Assembly (NCBI GenBank): GCA_003249555.1
Contig: QKIQ01000110.1
Span: 1 to 64,000, forward strand
Source of the DNA: Clostridia bacterium
GTDB lineage: Bacteria; Bacillota; Clostridia; Christensenellales; SZUA-584
Direction: 5' to 3'
Length of the DNA stretch: 64,000 bases
Part shown: in pieces, positions 7,908 to 17,315 of the stretch
Layout of the letters: the number at the start of each line of letters is the position of its first letter
Numbering within the stretch: the stretch's first letter is position 1
Made by a program: the position numbers and the translations under genes
Notes under the pieces: generated by a model
Seen by the model: only the letters and a program-made list of their open reading frames with translations
Told to the model about the DNA's origin: nothing
Databases searched by the model: none

Positions 7908-9263
7908 TTAATCGAAATAAGTGTTTTCTTCCCAGACAGGCTGGAACTCTTTAATGAAATCGTCCGCTGAGTATTCTCCAGTTAATAGGCTTGCACCCAA
8001 AGTTGCAAACTCAGCGTTTGTTGCCGCATCCATACCGTTCAGCATTATCGATGCAATTTTCGTAGAACAGCCGCTGAAATGTTCAATGTTCTTGAGCATC
8101 AAATCAGACTGTTCGGCACCCGCTTCACCGGTATCCAATGTCACCACAGTTCCTTGTGATTGATAGAACAACGCATCCTGCATTGCGCAGAATTCAGCCA
8201 GCTTGACGGCTTCATCCAGATGTTCGCTTTTGCTGTTTACCGCATATCCGTTTACGGGAGATCCCCAGTATTGTATGGCACCGTTAGGATCATAGGCATC
8301 GCCGGCACTAGGCCATGGGAAAAAGTCCACTTCAATACCTTCCAGCTCAGCCAAGCTCGGAAGCTCCCAAGAGAACATCCAATACATCGCTGCGTTACCC
8401 GATGTGAACATTTCCTTGGCAGGGCCGTAATCCAGCATCGAAATTCCTTCAGGGAAAGCCCCCTCTTTTGCCAACGTTTCAATTCTGCCTAAGGCGTTCT
8501 TGACAACCGGATTATTAAAGTCGGTTTTGTTCGCCAACAGATCAAGCATAACCTGTGGATCCTCGATCATGACCATCGTTTGGAAAAGGAATAGCTGCGG
8601 TGCCCATCCCCCTTTTCCCATGGTGGATACCGGTGTATATCCTTTAGCGCTGATTTGCTTGCATACGTCAACCAGTTCATCAAATGTCGTTGGGATTGTA
8701 ACGCCGCACTCTTCAAATATCGCTTTGTTATAGAATATTCTAGGAGTAAAGTAGGTATCTGATCCTGAGCCTATTGCGTAAATTCCGCCTTTATACGTCA
8801 TTGCATCCGGAACCGCACATTTATCCAAGAATCCGTCTTCTTCAATATACGGTGTCAAATCAAGCATGTTTCCGGCATTGAATACTGCTGATGCAAAGGA
8901 CGCATCCGAATACCAAACATCAGGAAGATCTCCGGTTGAATTATATGTTTTCATCTTATTGTTGTAATCTTCTCCGCCGCCGCCTTCTTCAAATTCAACT
9001 GTGACGTTCGGAAACTCAGCTTCGATTTTCGGAGCAATAAAATCATTCATGATGGCGAGTCTGTTCTCGTCCGTGCTGATTGTCATCAATCGCAAAGTGA
9101 TTTTCTCTTCAGTTTTTACCGACTCCTCATTCTTGGGTTCATCCGCTTTTGATTCTTCCGCTTTCGAATCATTTGCAGGCGTTTCTGCCGCGTTGTTACA
9201 TGCAACAAGAGATAATACCATCATAACAACGATAAGCACGCTTAACCATTTTAATTTTCTCAA
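7908..9263 (-). CDS. Lipoprotein sugar-binding protein (family 1) of ABC transporter
   Basis: A 451-residue extracellular solute-binding protein with a lipoprotein signal ending LSLVAC (lipid-attachment Cys22), an acidic Ser/Glu-rich linker to about residue 55, and a family 1 binding-protein fold (PDVWYSDASFASAVFNAGNMLDLTPY is typical). The gene starts at a TTG with an excellent GGAGGTG site seven bases upstream. It is the first gene of the transporter set and lies just downstream of the YesN regulator, the usual layout when YesM/YesN controls a CUT1 sugar importer. Confidence 0.9.
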   Translation of the reverse strand: MRKLKWLSVLIVVMMVLSLVACNNAAETPANDSKAEESKADEPKNEESVKTEEKITLRLMTISTDENRLAIMNDFIAPKIEAEFPNVTVEFEEGGGGEDYNNKMKTYNSTGDLPDVWYSDASFASAVFNAGNMLDLTPYIEEDGFLDKCAVPDAMTYKGGIYAIGSGSDTYFTPRIFYNKAIFEECGVTIPTTFDELVDVCKQISAKGYTPVSTMGKGGWAPQLFLFQTMVMIEDPQVMLDLLANKTDFNNPVVKNALGRIETLAKEGAFPEGISMLDYGPAKEMFTSGNAAMYWMFSWELPSLAELEGIEVDFFPWPSAGDAYDPNGAIQYWGSPVNGYAVNSKSEHLDEAVKLAEFCAMQDALFYQSQGTVVTLDTGEAGAEQSDLMLKNIEHFSGCSTKIASIMLNGMDAATNAEFATLGASLLTGEYSADDFIKEFQPVWEENTYFD

Positions 9264-9414
9264 GAAATCGCACCTCCATTTTTCATTATCTTTCTTCTTT
9301 CTTTATCTCTAAGAGAAAGAATTATCATATAATCATGCTACTTTTTTTTATAATGAACGTAAAGGCGCTATTCTCTGTAATAAAGTAAAATCATCGGTTG
9401 TTCTTTTCGTTGCT

Positions 9415-11037
9415 TTATTTATTTACCTGTTCAATAAACGTGCTGGGTGATAATCCGAAGTGTTTTTTAAAGCATTTGCCAAAATAGTTGGGGTTAATGT
9501 ATCCGACGCGGTTAGAAATATCCGCAATATAGTTCGCACCGTTTTCAATAAGCTCTTTCGCCTTATTCATTCGGTAATTGACAATATAATCATTCATTGT
9601 CATACCCGTTTCACGTTTAAATAAAAAGCAAAGGTGCCCGTAATTGACATAGACGTGTTCAGCAATTTCTTTAATATTCATATCCTCATTTGCATAGTTG
9701 TCGTGAATATACTCCAACGCTTTCTCTACAAATTTTGATATCGCCGCTTTTTTATTTCTGCTCACATTATCGACAATACCAGAAATTACTCTCTTAATAT
9801 ATTCTTTCATCTCATCAATCTTCTTTATTGTCTGAATCGTTTCAAATATGCCGGCTAAATCCAGCCCCGCTTCTTTTGATACGGATATTTTCGTTTCAGC
9901 CATAAACTCAAGACCCGTGGATATAATACCGATACATGTGATTCTAATTAATTCCGGACTGGTACAACTTGCTTTGATATTCTCAAACACATGGTCGAGA
10001 ATAGTATAACACTGTGAAGCATCCAGCAATCTGAGAGCAATTAACAATTGCTGCCGGTATTCAGTCGTATAAAACACCACAGACAGTCTGTTCTCCGATA
10101 TGGTCTTGAACGGAATGATTTGGTTGCTGCCAACAATAATTCTGTTGCTCAGTGCATTAATCGCCTCATCATAAGAAAGAGTAATATTCTCTATGCCATT
10201 ATATATACCGCCGACTCCGATTGTTACCGTAAAATCAAGATGCTCTTCAACGGCGTCCTTAATCTGATATAATTTAGGAATCACTTTTGCCAATATATCC
10301 TCGTCGCTCGGGTCTTCAAACCCAAGCATAACACATATTTTTTCTTCATTATCAAAACATATGGCGCCTTGTATTTTTTCTAAAATAATCTTCTCTACTA
10401 TTTCTAAAATTGCCTGCATCCAAAGTGATCTGTCATGCTCATCCCAAACCCAGTTATCATCATAATCAATTTCCATAACGGTCACCATAATTTTGGAAGC
10501 AAGCAAATCAATACCCAAATGCCTCATTTTTTCTATTAGCGCATGCTTTTCGATCGTCGCATTGCCGTAAATCAGCGAATGGAGCATCTGGTCGCGCAAC
10601 TGCGGCAAATTCTGTTCAAGCCTTGTCTTTAAGCAATCCATTTCAATTGAAAGGTTTCTCTTTTGAGTGATTAAATCCTTAATATCGTTGAGTGCGTTTA
10701 ACAGCTGTTTTTTATCGATCGGCTTAAGAATAAAATTACTCACGCCCAATTGGATAGCCTGTAGCGCGTAATCAAATTCATCGTGTCCCGTGATGATGAT
10801 AACTTTGCACCCGATTTCTGTTTCCTTAATCATCTGCATCACTTCAAGCCCGTTCATCATCGGCATGTTGATGTCAAGCAAAACAATATCAGGCTTTAGC
10901 ATGCATATCTTTTCTAACGCATCCTCGCCGTCCCTTGCTTCCCCGCATATGGTGAATCCGTTGCTTTCCCAATCAATCGAAGCCTTTAACGCTTGCCTGA
11001 AATAATACTCATCATCAGCAATAAAGACCTTCAGCAT
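9415..11037 (-). CDS. Response regulator, YesN type (CheY plus AraC HTH)
   Basis: A 540-residue protein. The N-terminal receiver domain has the phospho-acceptor Asp55 (IVLLDINMP) and acidic pocket (ADDE). A long central region follows, then a C-terminal AraC-type DNA-binding domain (YVNYGHLCFLFKRETGMTMNDYI and VGYINPNYFGKCFKKHFGLSPS). It follows the YesM-like kinase gene by about 30 bp and precedes the sugar-binding protein gene, whose transcription it probably activates. Confidence 0.9.
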   Translation of the reverse strand: MLKVFIADDEYYFRQALKASIDWESNGFTICGEARDGEDALEKICMLKPDIVLLDINMPMMNGLEVMQMIKETEIGCKVIIITGHDEFDYALQAIQLGVSNFILKPIDKKQLLNALNDIKDLITQKRNLSIEMDCLKTRLEQNLPQLRDQMLHSLIYGNATIEKHALIEKMRHLGIDLLASKIMVTVMEIDYDDNWVWDEHDRSLWMQAILEIVEKIILEKIQGAICFDNEEKICVMLGFEDPSDEDILAKVIPKLYQIKDAVEEHLDFTVTIGVGGIYNGIENITLSYDEAINALSNRIIVGSNQIIPFKTISENRLSVVFYTTEYRQQLLIALRLLDASQCYTILDHVFENIKASCTSPELIRITCIGIISTGLEFMAETKISVSKEAGLDLAGIFETIQTIKKIDEMKEYIKRVISGIVDNVSRNKKAAISKFVEKALEYIHDNYANEDMNIKEIAEHVYVNYGHLCFLFKRETGMTMNDYIVNYRMNKAKELIENGANYIADISNRVGYINPNYFGKCFKKHFGLSPSTFIEQVNK

Positions 11038-11066
11038 TTTTCACATCTCCTTTTATTATCTGCCAG

Positions 11067-12863
11067 TTATAAAACCGTTGGCATAATATGCACATATACT
11101 TTTGTATACTCATTTAATACGCTCTTGATCTCTAGCCTGCCTTTACTCCCATACAACAACTTTAAGCGGTTGTTAACATTGCTCAATCCATAACCCTTGC
11201 TGCTTGATTCCTCATAGCCCAATACCGTTGAAACAAGTTCTTGCGGCATACCAATTCCGTTATCCGCCACTTCCAAAACAATCTCTTCATCTATAAAATA
11301 CCCTTTTATCTCAAGCTTGCCTTTTTCCTTTTTGTTTTTAAGCCCATGATAGATTGCGTTTTCCACAATAGGCTGTAGTGTCAGTTTGGGTATGCTGTAA
11401 CCTAATATCTTTTTGTCAATATTTATTTCAAAGTCCAAGAAATCATTGTATCTGAATTTCTGAATATTGAGATAGCTCTTGATTATTTTCATCTCGTTAT
11501 GAATGGAAATGACATCATCACCTTTACTTAAGCTGATGCGATAAAACTGTGACAAACTGCTCACCGTTTTCGTTGCATTTTCCATCATACCAAGTGTAAT
11601 AAAGGAATTTATCGTTTCCAGCGTATTGTAAAGAAAATGCGGACTGATTTGCGATTGAATCAATTTGAATTCGGTTTCGCGTTGTTTCTCGTGTTCCAAA
11701 CGCACTTCTTCAATGAGCGATTCAATACGATCCATCAGATCATTAAACCCTTTTGTCAGTATTCCCACTTCACCGCCGACATCCGTTTTTGCGCGAACGC
11801 TCATGTCTCCCTTGATTATCTTTTGAGTCGTTTTTGTTAATCGAATAATTGGGTTGACCAAGCGATTGGAAATGAAATATGATAGCGCAAATGCCATCAG
11901 CAAACACACAAGCGTTACTGCAATCAGCACTTTTGATATATTCTTATTTTCCTGCAATATTTCGTCCAGCGAAATGATGCTGACAATTGACCAACCTAAG
12001 TCCTCGTATTCTTGAACCGAGTAAAGGAATTGCGTTTTATCATTTGTAACGATCATACTGCCCGTTTCCAAAAGACGATCGTACTCATTGTTTGAAATTT
12101 GCGTAATTTCGACTGCAGGTCTATAAAGGCTTGATTTTTCGTCAGAAGAAATCACCATTCCATAACTATCCAAAATGTAAAAGCGATCATCGTCGTTCGC
12201 TCTGTTCTCCAGATAGATTTTAGAAATATTGACTTCATCAACAAAAATAATCGCCGTGCCTGTATTTACGCCTGTATCTTTGTCGATGATGACCTTTCCC
12301 ACTGCATAAACGTTTTTCACGGTTCCCGTATCATATACCAGCGGGAAGACACCCGACCAAACCGGTTTATTAACGGCGGAAACTGCTTTTAAATAATCTG
12401 CCCCCAACACTTGATATGCATCGAATTTTCCAAGGTTGTACCCACTGTAAACAGTCTCATCATCGATGACTATGCTTGATCCAACCAATTGGGTGCTCGG
12501 AGCAATGATATTGCTGACAATTGAAGACATCAGCGAGTTGAGCTTCATCGTTTCGAGTTCATTCTCTTCCACATTGTTTTTTTTGTTTACATAAATCGAA
12601 TATAGCGTTTGCTGCAAACGGTTTTCAGACGAAATCATACGCGAATAATCTTCAATACTCTCGGTCATTGATTTCAAATTTCTTTCAATCAACTTAAGTT
12701 CTCGCGATGAGCTGTTTTTTGCTTTAGCCATTATCGCGCTTGTTGACACGCTGTTTGCAAAAAACGCCAACAAAAACAACGCAATGATAAATATGATCGC
12801 GTTAAATATGAATATCTTATTACCAAAAGAAATTTTTTCTAAGAAATATTTGATATTCCTCAA
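11067..12863 (-). CDS. Sensor histidine kinase, YesM type
   Basis: A 598-residue membrane sensor with a transmembrane segment near residues 15-38, an extracellular Cache-like sensing domain (about 40-285), a second membrane segment (about 290-315), a HAMP linker, and a His_kinase/HATPase module. The phospho-acceptor motif is QISPHFLYNTLE and the ATP site includes IVENAIYHGLK and ADNGIGM. The start is a TTG, since no better ATG lies nearby. It pairs with the YesN regulator downstream and probably senses extracellular sugar together with the binding protein. Confidence 0.9.
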   Translation of the reverse strand: MRNIKYFLEKISFGNKIFIFNAIIFIIALFLLAFFANSVSTSAIMAKAKNSSSRELKLIERNLKSMTESIEDYSRMISSENRLQQTLYSIYVNKKNNVEENELETMKLNSLMSSIVSNIIAPSTQLVGSSIVIDDETVYSGYNLGKFDAYQVLGADYLKAVSAVNKPVWSGVFPLVYDTGTVKNVYAVGKVIIDKDTGVNTGTAIIFVDEVNISKIYLENRANDDDRFYILDSYGMVISSDEKSSLYRPAVEITQISNNEYDRLLETGSMIVTNDKTQFLYSVQEYEDLGWSIVSIISLDEILQENKNISKVLIAVTLVCLLMAFALSYFISNRLVNPIIRLTKTTQKIIKGDMSVRAKTDVGGEVGILTKGFNDLMDRIESLIEEVRLEHEKQRETEFKLIQSQISPHFLYNTLETINSFITLGMMENATKTVSSLSQFYRISLSKGDDVISIHNEMKIIKSYLNIQKFRYNDFLDFEINIDKKILGYSIPKLTLQPIVENAIYHGLKNKKEKGKLEIKGYFIDEEIVLEVADNGIGMPQELVSTVLGYEESSSKGYGLSNVNNRLKLLYGSKGRLEIKSVLNEYTKVYVHIMPTVL

Positions 12864-12929
12864 AACAAACGCAACCGCCTTTATTGTTTCTTGAAAACCA
12901 CCTTCTCGTTAAAATTATAATCTTTTGCT

Positions 12930-12952
12930 ATTTATGGTTCAACCCCATAAAT
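12930..12952 (-). terminator. Stem-loop just after the URO-D-like gene
   Basis: ATTTATGG (12930-12937) pairs with CCATAAAT (12945-12952) directly next to the stop codon of the URO-D-like gene and before yesM. There is no U-run, so it is more likely an intercistronic stabilising or attenuating hairpin than a full terminator. Confidence 0.45.
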
Positions 12953-14014
12953 TTACCGCCATGCTTCAATACGCTTAATAACTTCGTTCGCCGTGTATTC
13001 ATCCTGTATTCCTTTAATCTCGGCAAACCAAATCCCCTGTGGATTTAAGTTTTCAAAGACATCGCCCAATTCGCTTTTATCGATACGAAGCTCTACCCCT
13101 TTGTTCTTTTTTTGAATCTTTTGATAAACCGCAATCCATTTATTGAATCCTTCGTTCCCTGCCCCAGGCACCCACTGAACCGCGTCCAATTCTTTGATAT
13201 CCAGCAAAACATCAAGATGGCGCAATGCTCCGGGTCCGTCCAAATGATAGATGCTTTTTTCATAAAACTGACATTCCTTGATGATTCCGGGCAAAAATAC
13301 ATCCTCAAACATTGCCGTGGAAATCATACAAGAAAAATCGTTGGACGGGATATAAAACATTCCGTCATATATGAGGTTTAACCACGAGGTGATGGGAAGG
13401 TTTTCCTTGCGCAGCATTTCATAAAAAAACATAAACGCCTTTTTATAATCCTCAAAAGCCTCATCTACTTTTGTTTTTATCAAACCGGCATTTTCTATCA
13501 TGTCTAATGCAAGATTTTGCGGATCGCGCAATGCCGCTATATGATCACCGCCCGGATGAAAATCCGTAAGTCCCGTAATAAACTTACCGCGACCCGCTTC
13601 AATCAACTTTTCCGTGAACTCAACAAGCGTGGTAAACAGCGGATGCGCCAAATCCAATGTGCATTTTTCATGTTCCCAGTCTTCAATGCACGGCTGAGAC
13701 CACGTGGTATCTTCTCCGTATTCATACCCACAACCGCACCATGCCGAGAATATTTCCGGCCCCATATTCGGAAATATAATTGGCATTGCATCACCTAAAA
13801 ACTTTTTATTTTCAAGCGCCGTGACTTCCCTCTCAACACGAAAATCGATATCCAGCCATTTCTCTTTAAATGATGAGTATTTCTTTTCGGGAATTTTTTT
13901 TGGGTTTTCTATTGATATATCAATGCTTACCGGCGGTCTGTCAACAATTTCTCGTTCCCAAAAAGCATCATATCTTTTCTTGCTCTGCTCGTATTCGGGT
14001 TTTAAGCTAAACAT
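12953..14014 (-). CDS. URO-D superfamily protein, divergent, HxDG type
   Basis: A 353-residue protein of the divergent URO-D branch that starts MFSLKPEYEQSKKRYDAFWEREIVDRPPV. Some database entries of this kind are called trimethylamine corrinoid protein 2, without biochemical proof. The metal-site cysteine is absent; the motif is YHLDGPG (H257, D259). The DAVQW segment matches the VLNPIQ strand of other members. Its ATG follows the GH36 stop codon immediately (TGAATG), so the two are translationally coupled and probably act in one catabolic step or pathway. It is neither HemE nor a proven methyltransferase. Confidence 0.75.
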   Translation of the reverse strand: MFSLKPEYEQSKKRYDAFWEREIVDRPPVSIDISIENPKKIPEKKYSSFKEKWLDIDFRVEREVTALENKKFLGDAMPIIFPNMGPEIFSAWCGCGYEYGEDTTWSQPCIEDWEHEKCTLDLAHPLFTTLVEFTEKLIEAGRGKFITGLTDFHPGGDHIAALRDPQNLALDMIENAGLIKTKVDEAFEDYKKAFMFFYEMLRKENLPITSWLNLIYDGMFYIPSNDFSCMISTAMFEDVFLPGIIKECQFYEKSIYHLDGPGALRHLDVLLDIKELDAVQWVPGAGNEGFNKWIAVYQKIQKKNKGVELRIDKSELGDVFENLNPQGIWFAEIKGIQDEYTANEVIKRIEAWR

Positions 14015-16213
14015 TCATGCATCCCCTGCTTCGTTCGTTTTTTTGATATGATATAAAACACTTTCAAAATCCTTGAGTTCGGGTATATGTATTCCCGCAT
14101 ACATTAACTGATCGCCACCGAATACATGACGCATTCCGCTAACCATATAACGATTGTTCGCATTTAATCCTCTTAATTTAATTTTGCGCGGCAACACATT
14201 TGGTGTAGCGGACATGTTAATATAAAACAGCACTGATTCCTCTTTATCTTTTGTTACAAACTGCCATGACGCATCGTTTCCTTCAAAGGGACTTAGCAGC
14301 CTAAATAAATCACCGAAAGCAATGATTCGTTTGATACTGTGATAAAATTCAATCTGTTTCTTAATAGTCTCTTTTTCGCATATAGTAATATGTGATAAAT
14401 TAAGCTGAAACCCAAGGTTCCCGCACATCGCCACATTGCCGCGCGTTTCCAGCGGTGTGGTTCTACCGATTTGGTGATTGGGTACATCGGATACGTTGCA
14501 ATCCATAGTGATTACTGGATAGACGAGACTGGTACCGTACTGAATTTTTACCCGTTCTATTGCGTCTGTATTGTCACTTGCCCAAATTTGAGGCATGTAA
14601 AACAAAATCCCAGGATCATATCTGCCGCCGCCGCCGGCACACCCTTCAAACAGTATTTTCGGAAACTGCTTTGTCAGTTTTTCCATGAGATAGTACACAC
14701 CCAGTATATATCGATGAGCCACTTCCCCCTGACGATCTGCCGGCAGGTGTCTGCTGTATACATCTGTTAAATAGCGATTCATATCCCATTTGACATAAGC
14801 GATATTCGCATTTTTGAGAACATCAGATATCATTTCAAAAATAGTATCGCATACTTCTTTTCGCGACATATCCAATACCAGTTGGTTTCTAATTTTAATT
14901 GGGACACTGTCCGGATAAGCCAGACAATAATCCGGATGTTTTCGGTACAAGTCGCTATCCTTTGAAATCATCTCCGGTTCAAACCATAAACCAAATAGCA
15001 TTCCCTGTTTGTTTATTTTTTCCACAAGTTCTGCCATTGACCCGTTTAACTTTTCTTCGTTAACAACCCAATCTCCAAGCGAAGATAAATCATTGTTTCT
15101 CTTTCCAAACCATCCGTCATCCAATACAAACAGTTCGATGCCCAAGTCCCTTCCTGATTTTGCCAGTCCTTGCAATTTATCATTATCAAAATCAAAATAT
15201 GTGGCTTCCCAGTTATTCAAAATAATCGGACGCGTTTTATCTTTCCAAACACCGCGGCAAAGCCGTTCCCGATATAAATCATGAAACGTTCGAGACATGC
15301 CACCGATGCCTTCATCAGAATACACCATCACAACTTCGGGTGTTTGAAAGCTTTCCCCTATGTTTAACCGCCAGCCGAATCTATAATCTCCAAGCCCTAT
15401 GCTCACTCTGGTCGTAAAAAACTCCCCGACTTCAACCGTTGCGTCAAAATTACCGCTGTATACCAAGTTGAAACCATACACCTCGCCTGAAGATTCAGAG
15501 CTATACTTTGATATGAGCGCTACAAACGGATTGTGAACATGGCCGCTAATCCCTCTTGTGCTGTCGATACTCTGTATTCCCTGTACCAACGGACGTTTGA
15601 CAGTATTCCTTTCCCTTGCCCATGCACCGGATAGATGAAGCATGTCAAAGTTTGAATCAGCGAAGTCAATGCTCATGCTTTGTGTTTTTTTGATGAAAAA
15701 AGCATCCCCAGATATATTTTTGATATTTGTGCTTCTAATAATGACATTTGCGTCCTGAAAAACCGTGTATAGTAAATCCACTTCCAATCCACACACCGCA
15801 TCGGCCAGCGTAATCACAAGCGTTTGCGCTTCATCCTCTTTTTCAACATATGTTGAAGGCAGCCCTTCTAAATCCGGTTTGCCGTTTAAGATTTTATAGC
15901 ATTTGTATTTCAGCGACAAATTTGCCATTGTACCCGATTTTTCTATCATAATCGCAGGGTATCTAAAATCCAAACGCCCGTGTGTGGGAAATTCAAACTG
16001 AGCAGTATCCAAGGCAAACCCATCACCATAGCTTTTTGGGTTTGGGCTCCAAGGTTTCTCGACAGTGTTCACCAAACCGGATACCTTTATTTGTTTGATT
16101 TGCTTACCAAAATAAACATGCAGCAAATGTCCGTCCACAACCTGCATCGCATAGCTGATGTTGCCCCCGGTTAAGTGAAATGTCTTTTCCATCTCATCGA
16201 AACAAACCGCCAT
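14015..16213 (-). CDS. Alpha-galactosidase, glycoside hydrolase family 36
   Basis: A 732-residue enzyme that hydrolyses terminal alpha-galactosides. It has an N-terminal beta-sandwich, a central (beta/alpha)8 barrel and a C-terminal beta domain, the full GH36 layout and length. The predicted nucleophile is Asp477 (YVKWDMNRYLTD) and the acid/base is Asp547 (WASDNTDAIER). The glycine-rich CAGGGGRYDPG is also typical. There is no signal peptide, so it acts inside the cell on imported oligosaccharides. A GGAG site precedes the ATG. It heads the block URO-D-yesM-yesN-transporter. Related activities in GH36 cannot be excluded. Confidence 0.92.
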   Translation of the reverse strand: MAVCFDEMEKTFHLTGGNISYAMQVVDGHLLHVYFGKQIKQIKVSGLVNTVEKPWSPNPKSYGDGFALDTAQFEFPTHGRLDFRYPAIMIEKSGTMANLSLKYKCYKILNGKPDLEGLPSTYVEKEDEAQTLVITLADAVCGLEVDLLYTVFQDANVIIRSTNIKNISGDAFFIKKTQSMSIDFADSNFDMLHLSGAWARERNTVKRPLVQGIQSIDSTRGISGHVHNPFVALISKYSSESSGEVYGFNLVYSGNFDATVEVGEFFTTRVSIGLGDYRFGWRLNIGESFQTPEVVMVYSDEGIGGMSRTFHDLYRERLCRGVWKDKTRPIILNNWEATYFDFDNDKLQGLAKSGRDLGIELFVLDDGWFGKRNNDLSSLGDWVVNEEKLNGSMAELVEKINKQGMLFGLWFEPEMISKDSDLYRKHPDYCLAYPDSVPIKIRNQLVLDMSRKEVCDTIFEMISDVLKNANIAYVKWDMNRYLTDVYSRHLPADRQGEVAHRYILGVYYLMEKLTKQFPKILFEGCAGGGGRYDPGILFYMPQIWASDNTDAIERVKIQYGTSLVYPVITMDCNVSDVPNHQIGRTTPLETRGNVAMCGNLGFQLNLSHITICEKETIKKQIEFYHSIKRIIAFGDLFRLLSPFEGNDASWQFVTKDKEESVLFYINMSATPNVLPRKIKLRGLNANNRYMVSGMRHVFGGDQLMYAGIHIPELKDFESVLYHIKKTNEAGDA

Positions 16214-16341
16214 TTTTGTCTCCAGACGTCATTTATTCTTTACAGGACATATTTCCATACACTTATAACTTTTATGCTGATATCATACGTCTATATATTT
16301 TTTGTTTGAAGAAACGATTATCGGACATATGGTAAAATAAT

Positions 16342-16366
16342 CGGGGTTTTTCTTTATACAGCCCCG
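16342..16366 (-). terminator. Hairpin after the AraC-family gene
   Basis: CGGGG (16342-16346) pairs with CCCCG (16362-16366), starting directly after the AraC stop codon on the minus strand. A short T-rich run follows. It probably separates the AraC transcript from the GH36 unit. Confidence 0.45.
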
Positions 16367-17212
16367 TTATGTTGTGAATAGCTTTCGGTATTTTGACGGA
16401 GCCAGCTTATATTTTTTTGCAAACTGTTTGGAGAAAACGAACGGATCACAATACCCCAATGCATCTGCAATTTCCTCTATCGTCATATCCTTGCTGATCA
16501 AATATTCCTTGGCCAAATCCAAGCGTCTTGAAATTCTGTATTCTCCCGGAGATATATTCATCTTCTCTTTAAACAGCTTTCTTGTTTTTTCATATCCATA
16601 TCCGTTTTGTTCCAAAATCTCACGAATCGTCCTTTTTGATGACAGATTCTGCGACAGTAAATCGCACACTTGCATTGCGGTTTTCATTCCCTTATCGTTG
16701 TTGTTTTTGTCCATAGCCGTTAAGCTCACAATAAGGCTTTGTGCCAAGACCATCATCTGGTTTAAATTCTCTTGACTGCATGTTTTAAGCCCATTCAACA
16801 ATAAAACAAACTTATCCGTAATGTGTTCAAACAAGCCCACTTCCAAAACAGGCTTTTGATTATCAGCCAAGCCAAGCTCCGCCAAAGCCTCAAATAGCGT
16901 TCTGCCGATGCACACATAAACCTCTACCCAATCCTCATCGACAATAGTGGTGTGACGAACGCCCGGCAGTCGCTGAACAAAGCATCCCGGGTACAATGCC
17001 TTCTCATATCCGTTTTCATCAAAATAGCGGCCGGTCCCTCGCAAAATAAGCAAACCACCGTAATATGTAAAGGTATGCTGCTCTTTGCCGCTTGATACAT
17101 TTTTATAAATTAATCCGGCACTAAGAATACCATTGTCAACATGGTTGCACAAAGTACGATGAGCCGTTGTTGTTACCGTAATATTTTTTAATATATTTTC
17201 AATGCAATTCAT
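16367..17212 (-). CDS. AraC-family transcriptional regulator
   Basis: A 281-residue regulator with an N-terminal cupin-like sensing domain (about 1-165, with YYGGLLILRGTGRYF and YPGCFVQRLPGVRHT) and a C-terminal double helix-turn-helix (YGYEKTRKLFKEKMNISPGEYR and LGYCDPFVFSKQFAKKYKLAPSKYR). It is divergent from the URO-D-like gene at 17316, with a 103-bp shared promoter region. This repeats the AraC/URO-D arrangement at 3946-5913. Likely ligand: a sugar or its derivative, by family. Confidence 0.85.
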   Translation of the reverse strand: MNCIENILKNITVTTTAHRTLCNHVDNGILSAGLIYKNVSSGKEQHTFTYYGGLLILRGTGRYFDENGYEKALYPGCFVQRLPGVRHTTIVDEDWVEVYVCIGRTLFEALAELGLADNQKPVLEVGLFEHITDKFVLLLNGLKTCSQENLNQMMVLAQSLIVSLTAMDKNNNDKGMKTAMQVCDLLSQNLSSKRTIREILEQNGYGYEKTRKLFKEKMNISPGEYRISRRLDLAKEYLISKDMTIEEIADALGYCDPFVFSKQFAKKYKLAPSKYRKLFTT

Positions 17213-17250
17213 AAAACGAATATACCATATATGACATGTTATTACCAGCC

Positions 17251-17280
17251 AGCATATTCATTAGTGTTTATTTATATGCT
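17251..17280. promoter_or_regulatory. Inverted repeat in the AraC/URO-D divergent promoter region
   Basis: AGCATAT (17251-17257) and ATATGCT (17274-17280) form a perfect inverted repeat midway between the two divergent genes. It is a candidate operator for the adjacent AraC regulator, although AraC proteins more often use direct repeats. Confidence 0.35.
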
Positions 17281-17315
17281 ATTTTTTTATCAGTTACAGT
17301 TAAGGAGAAGCAAAC

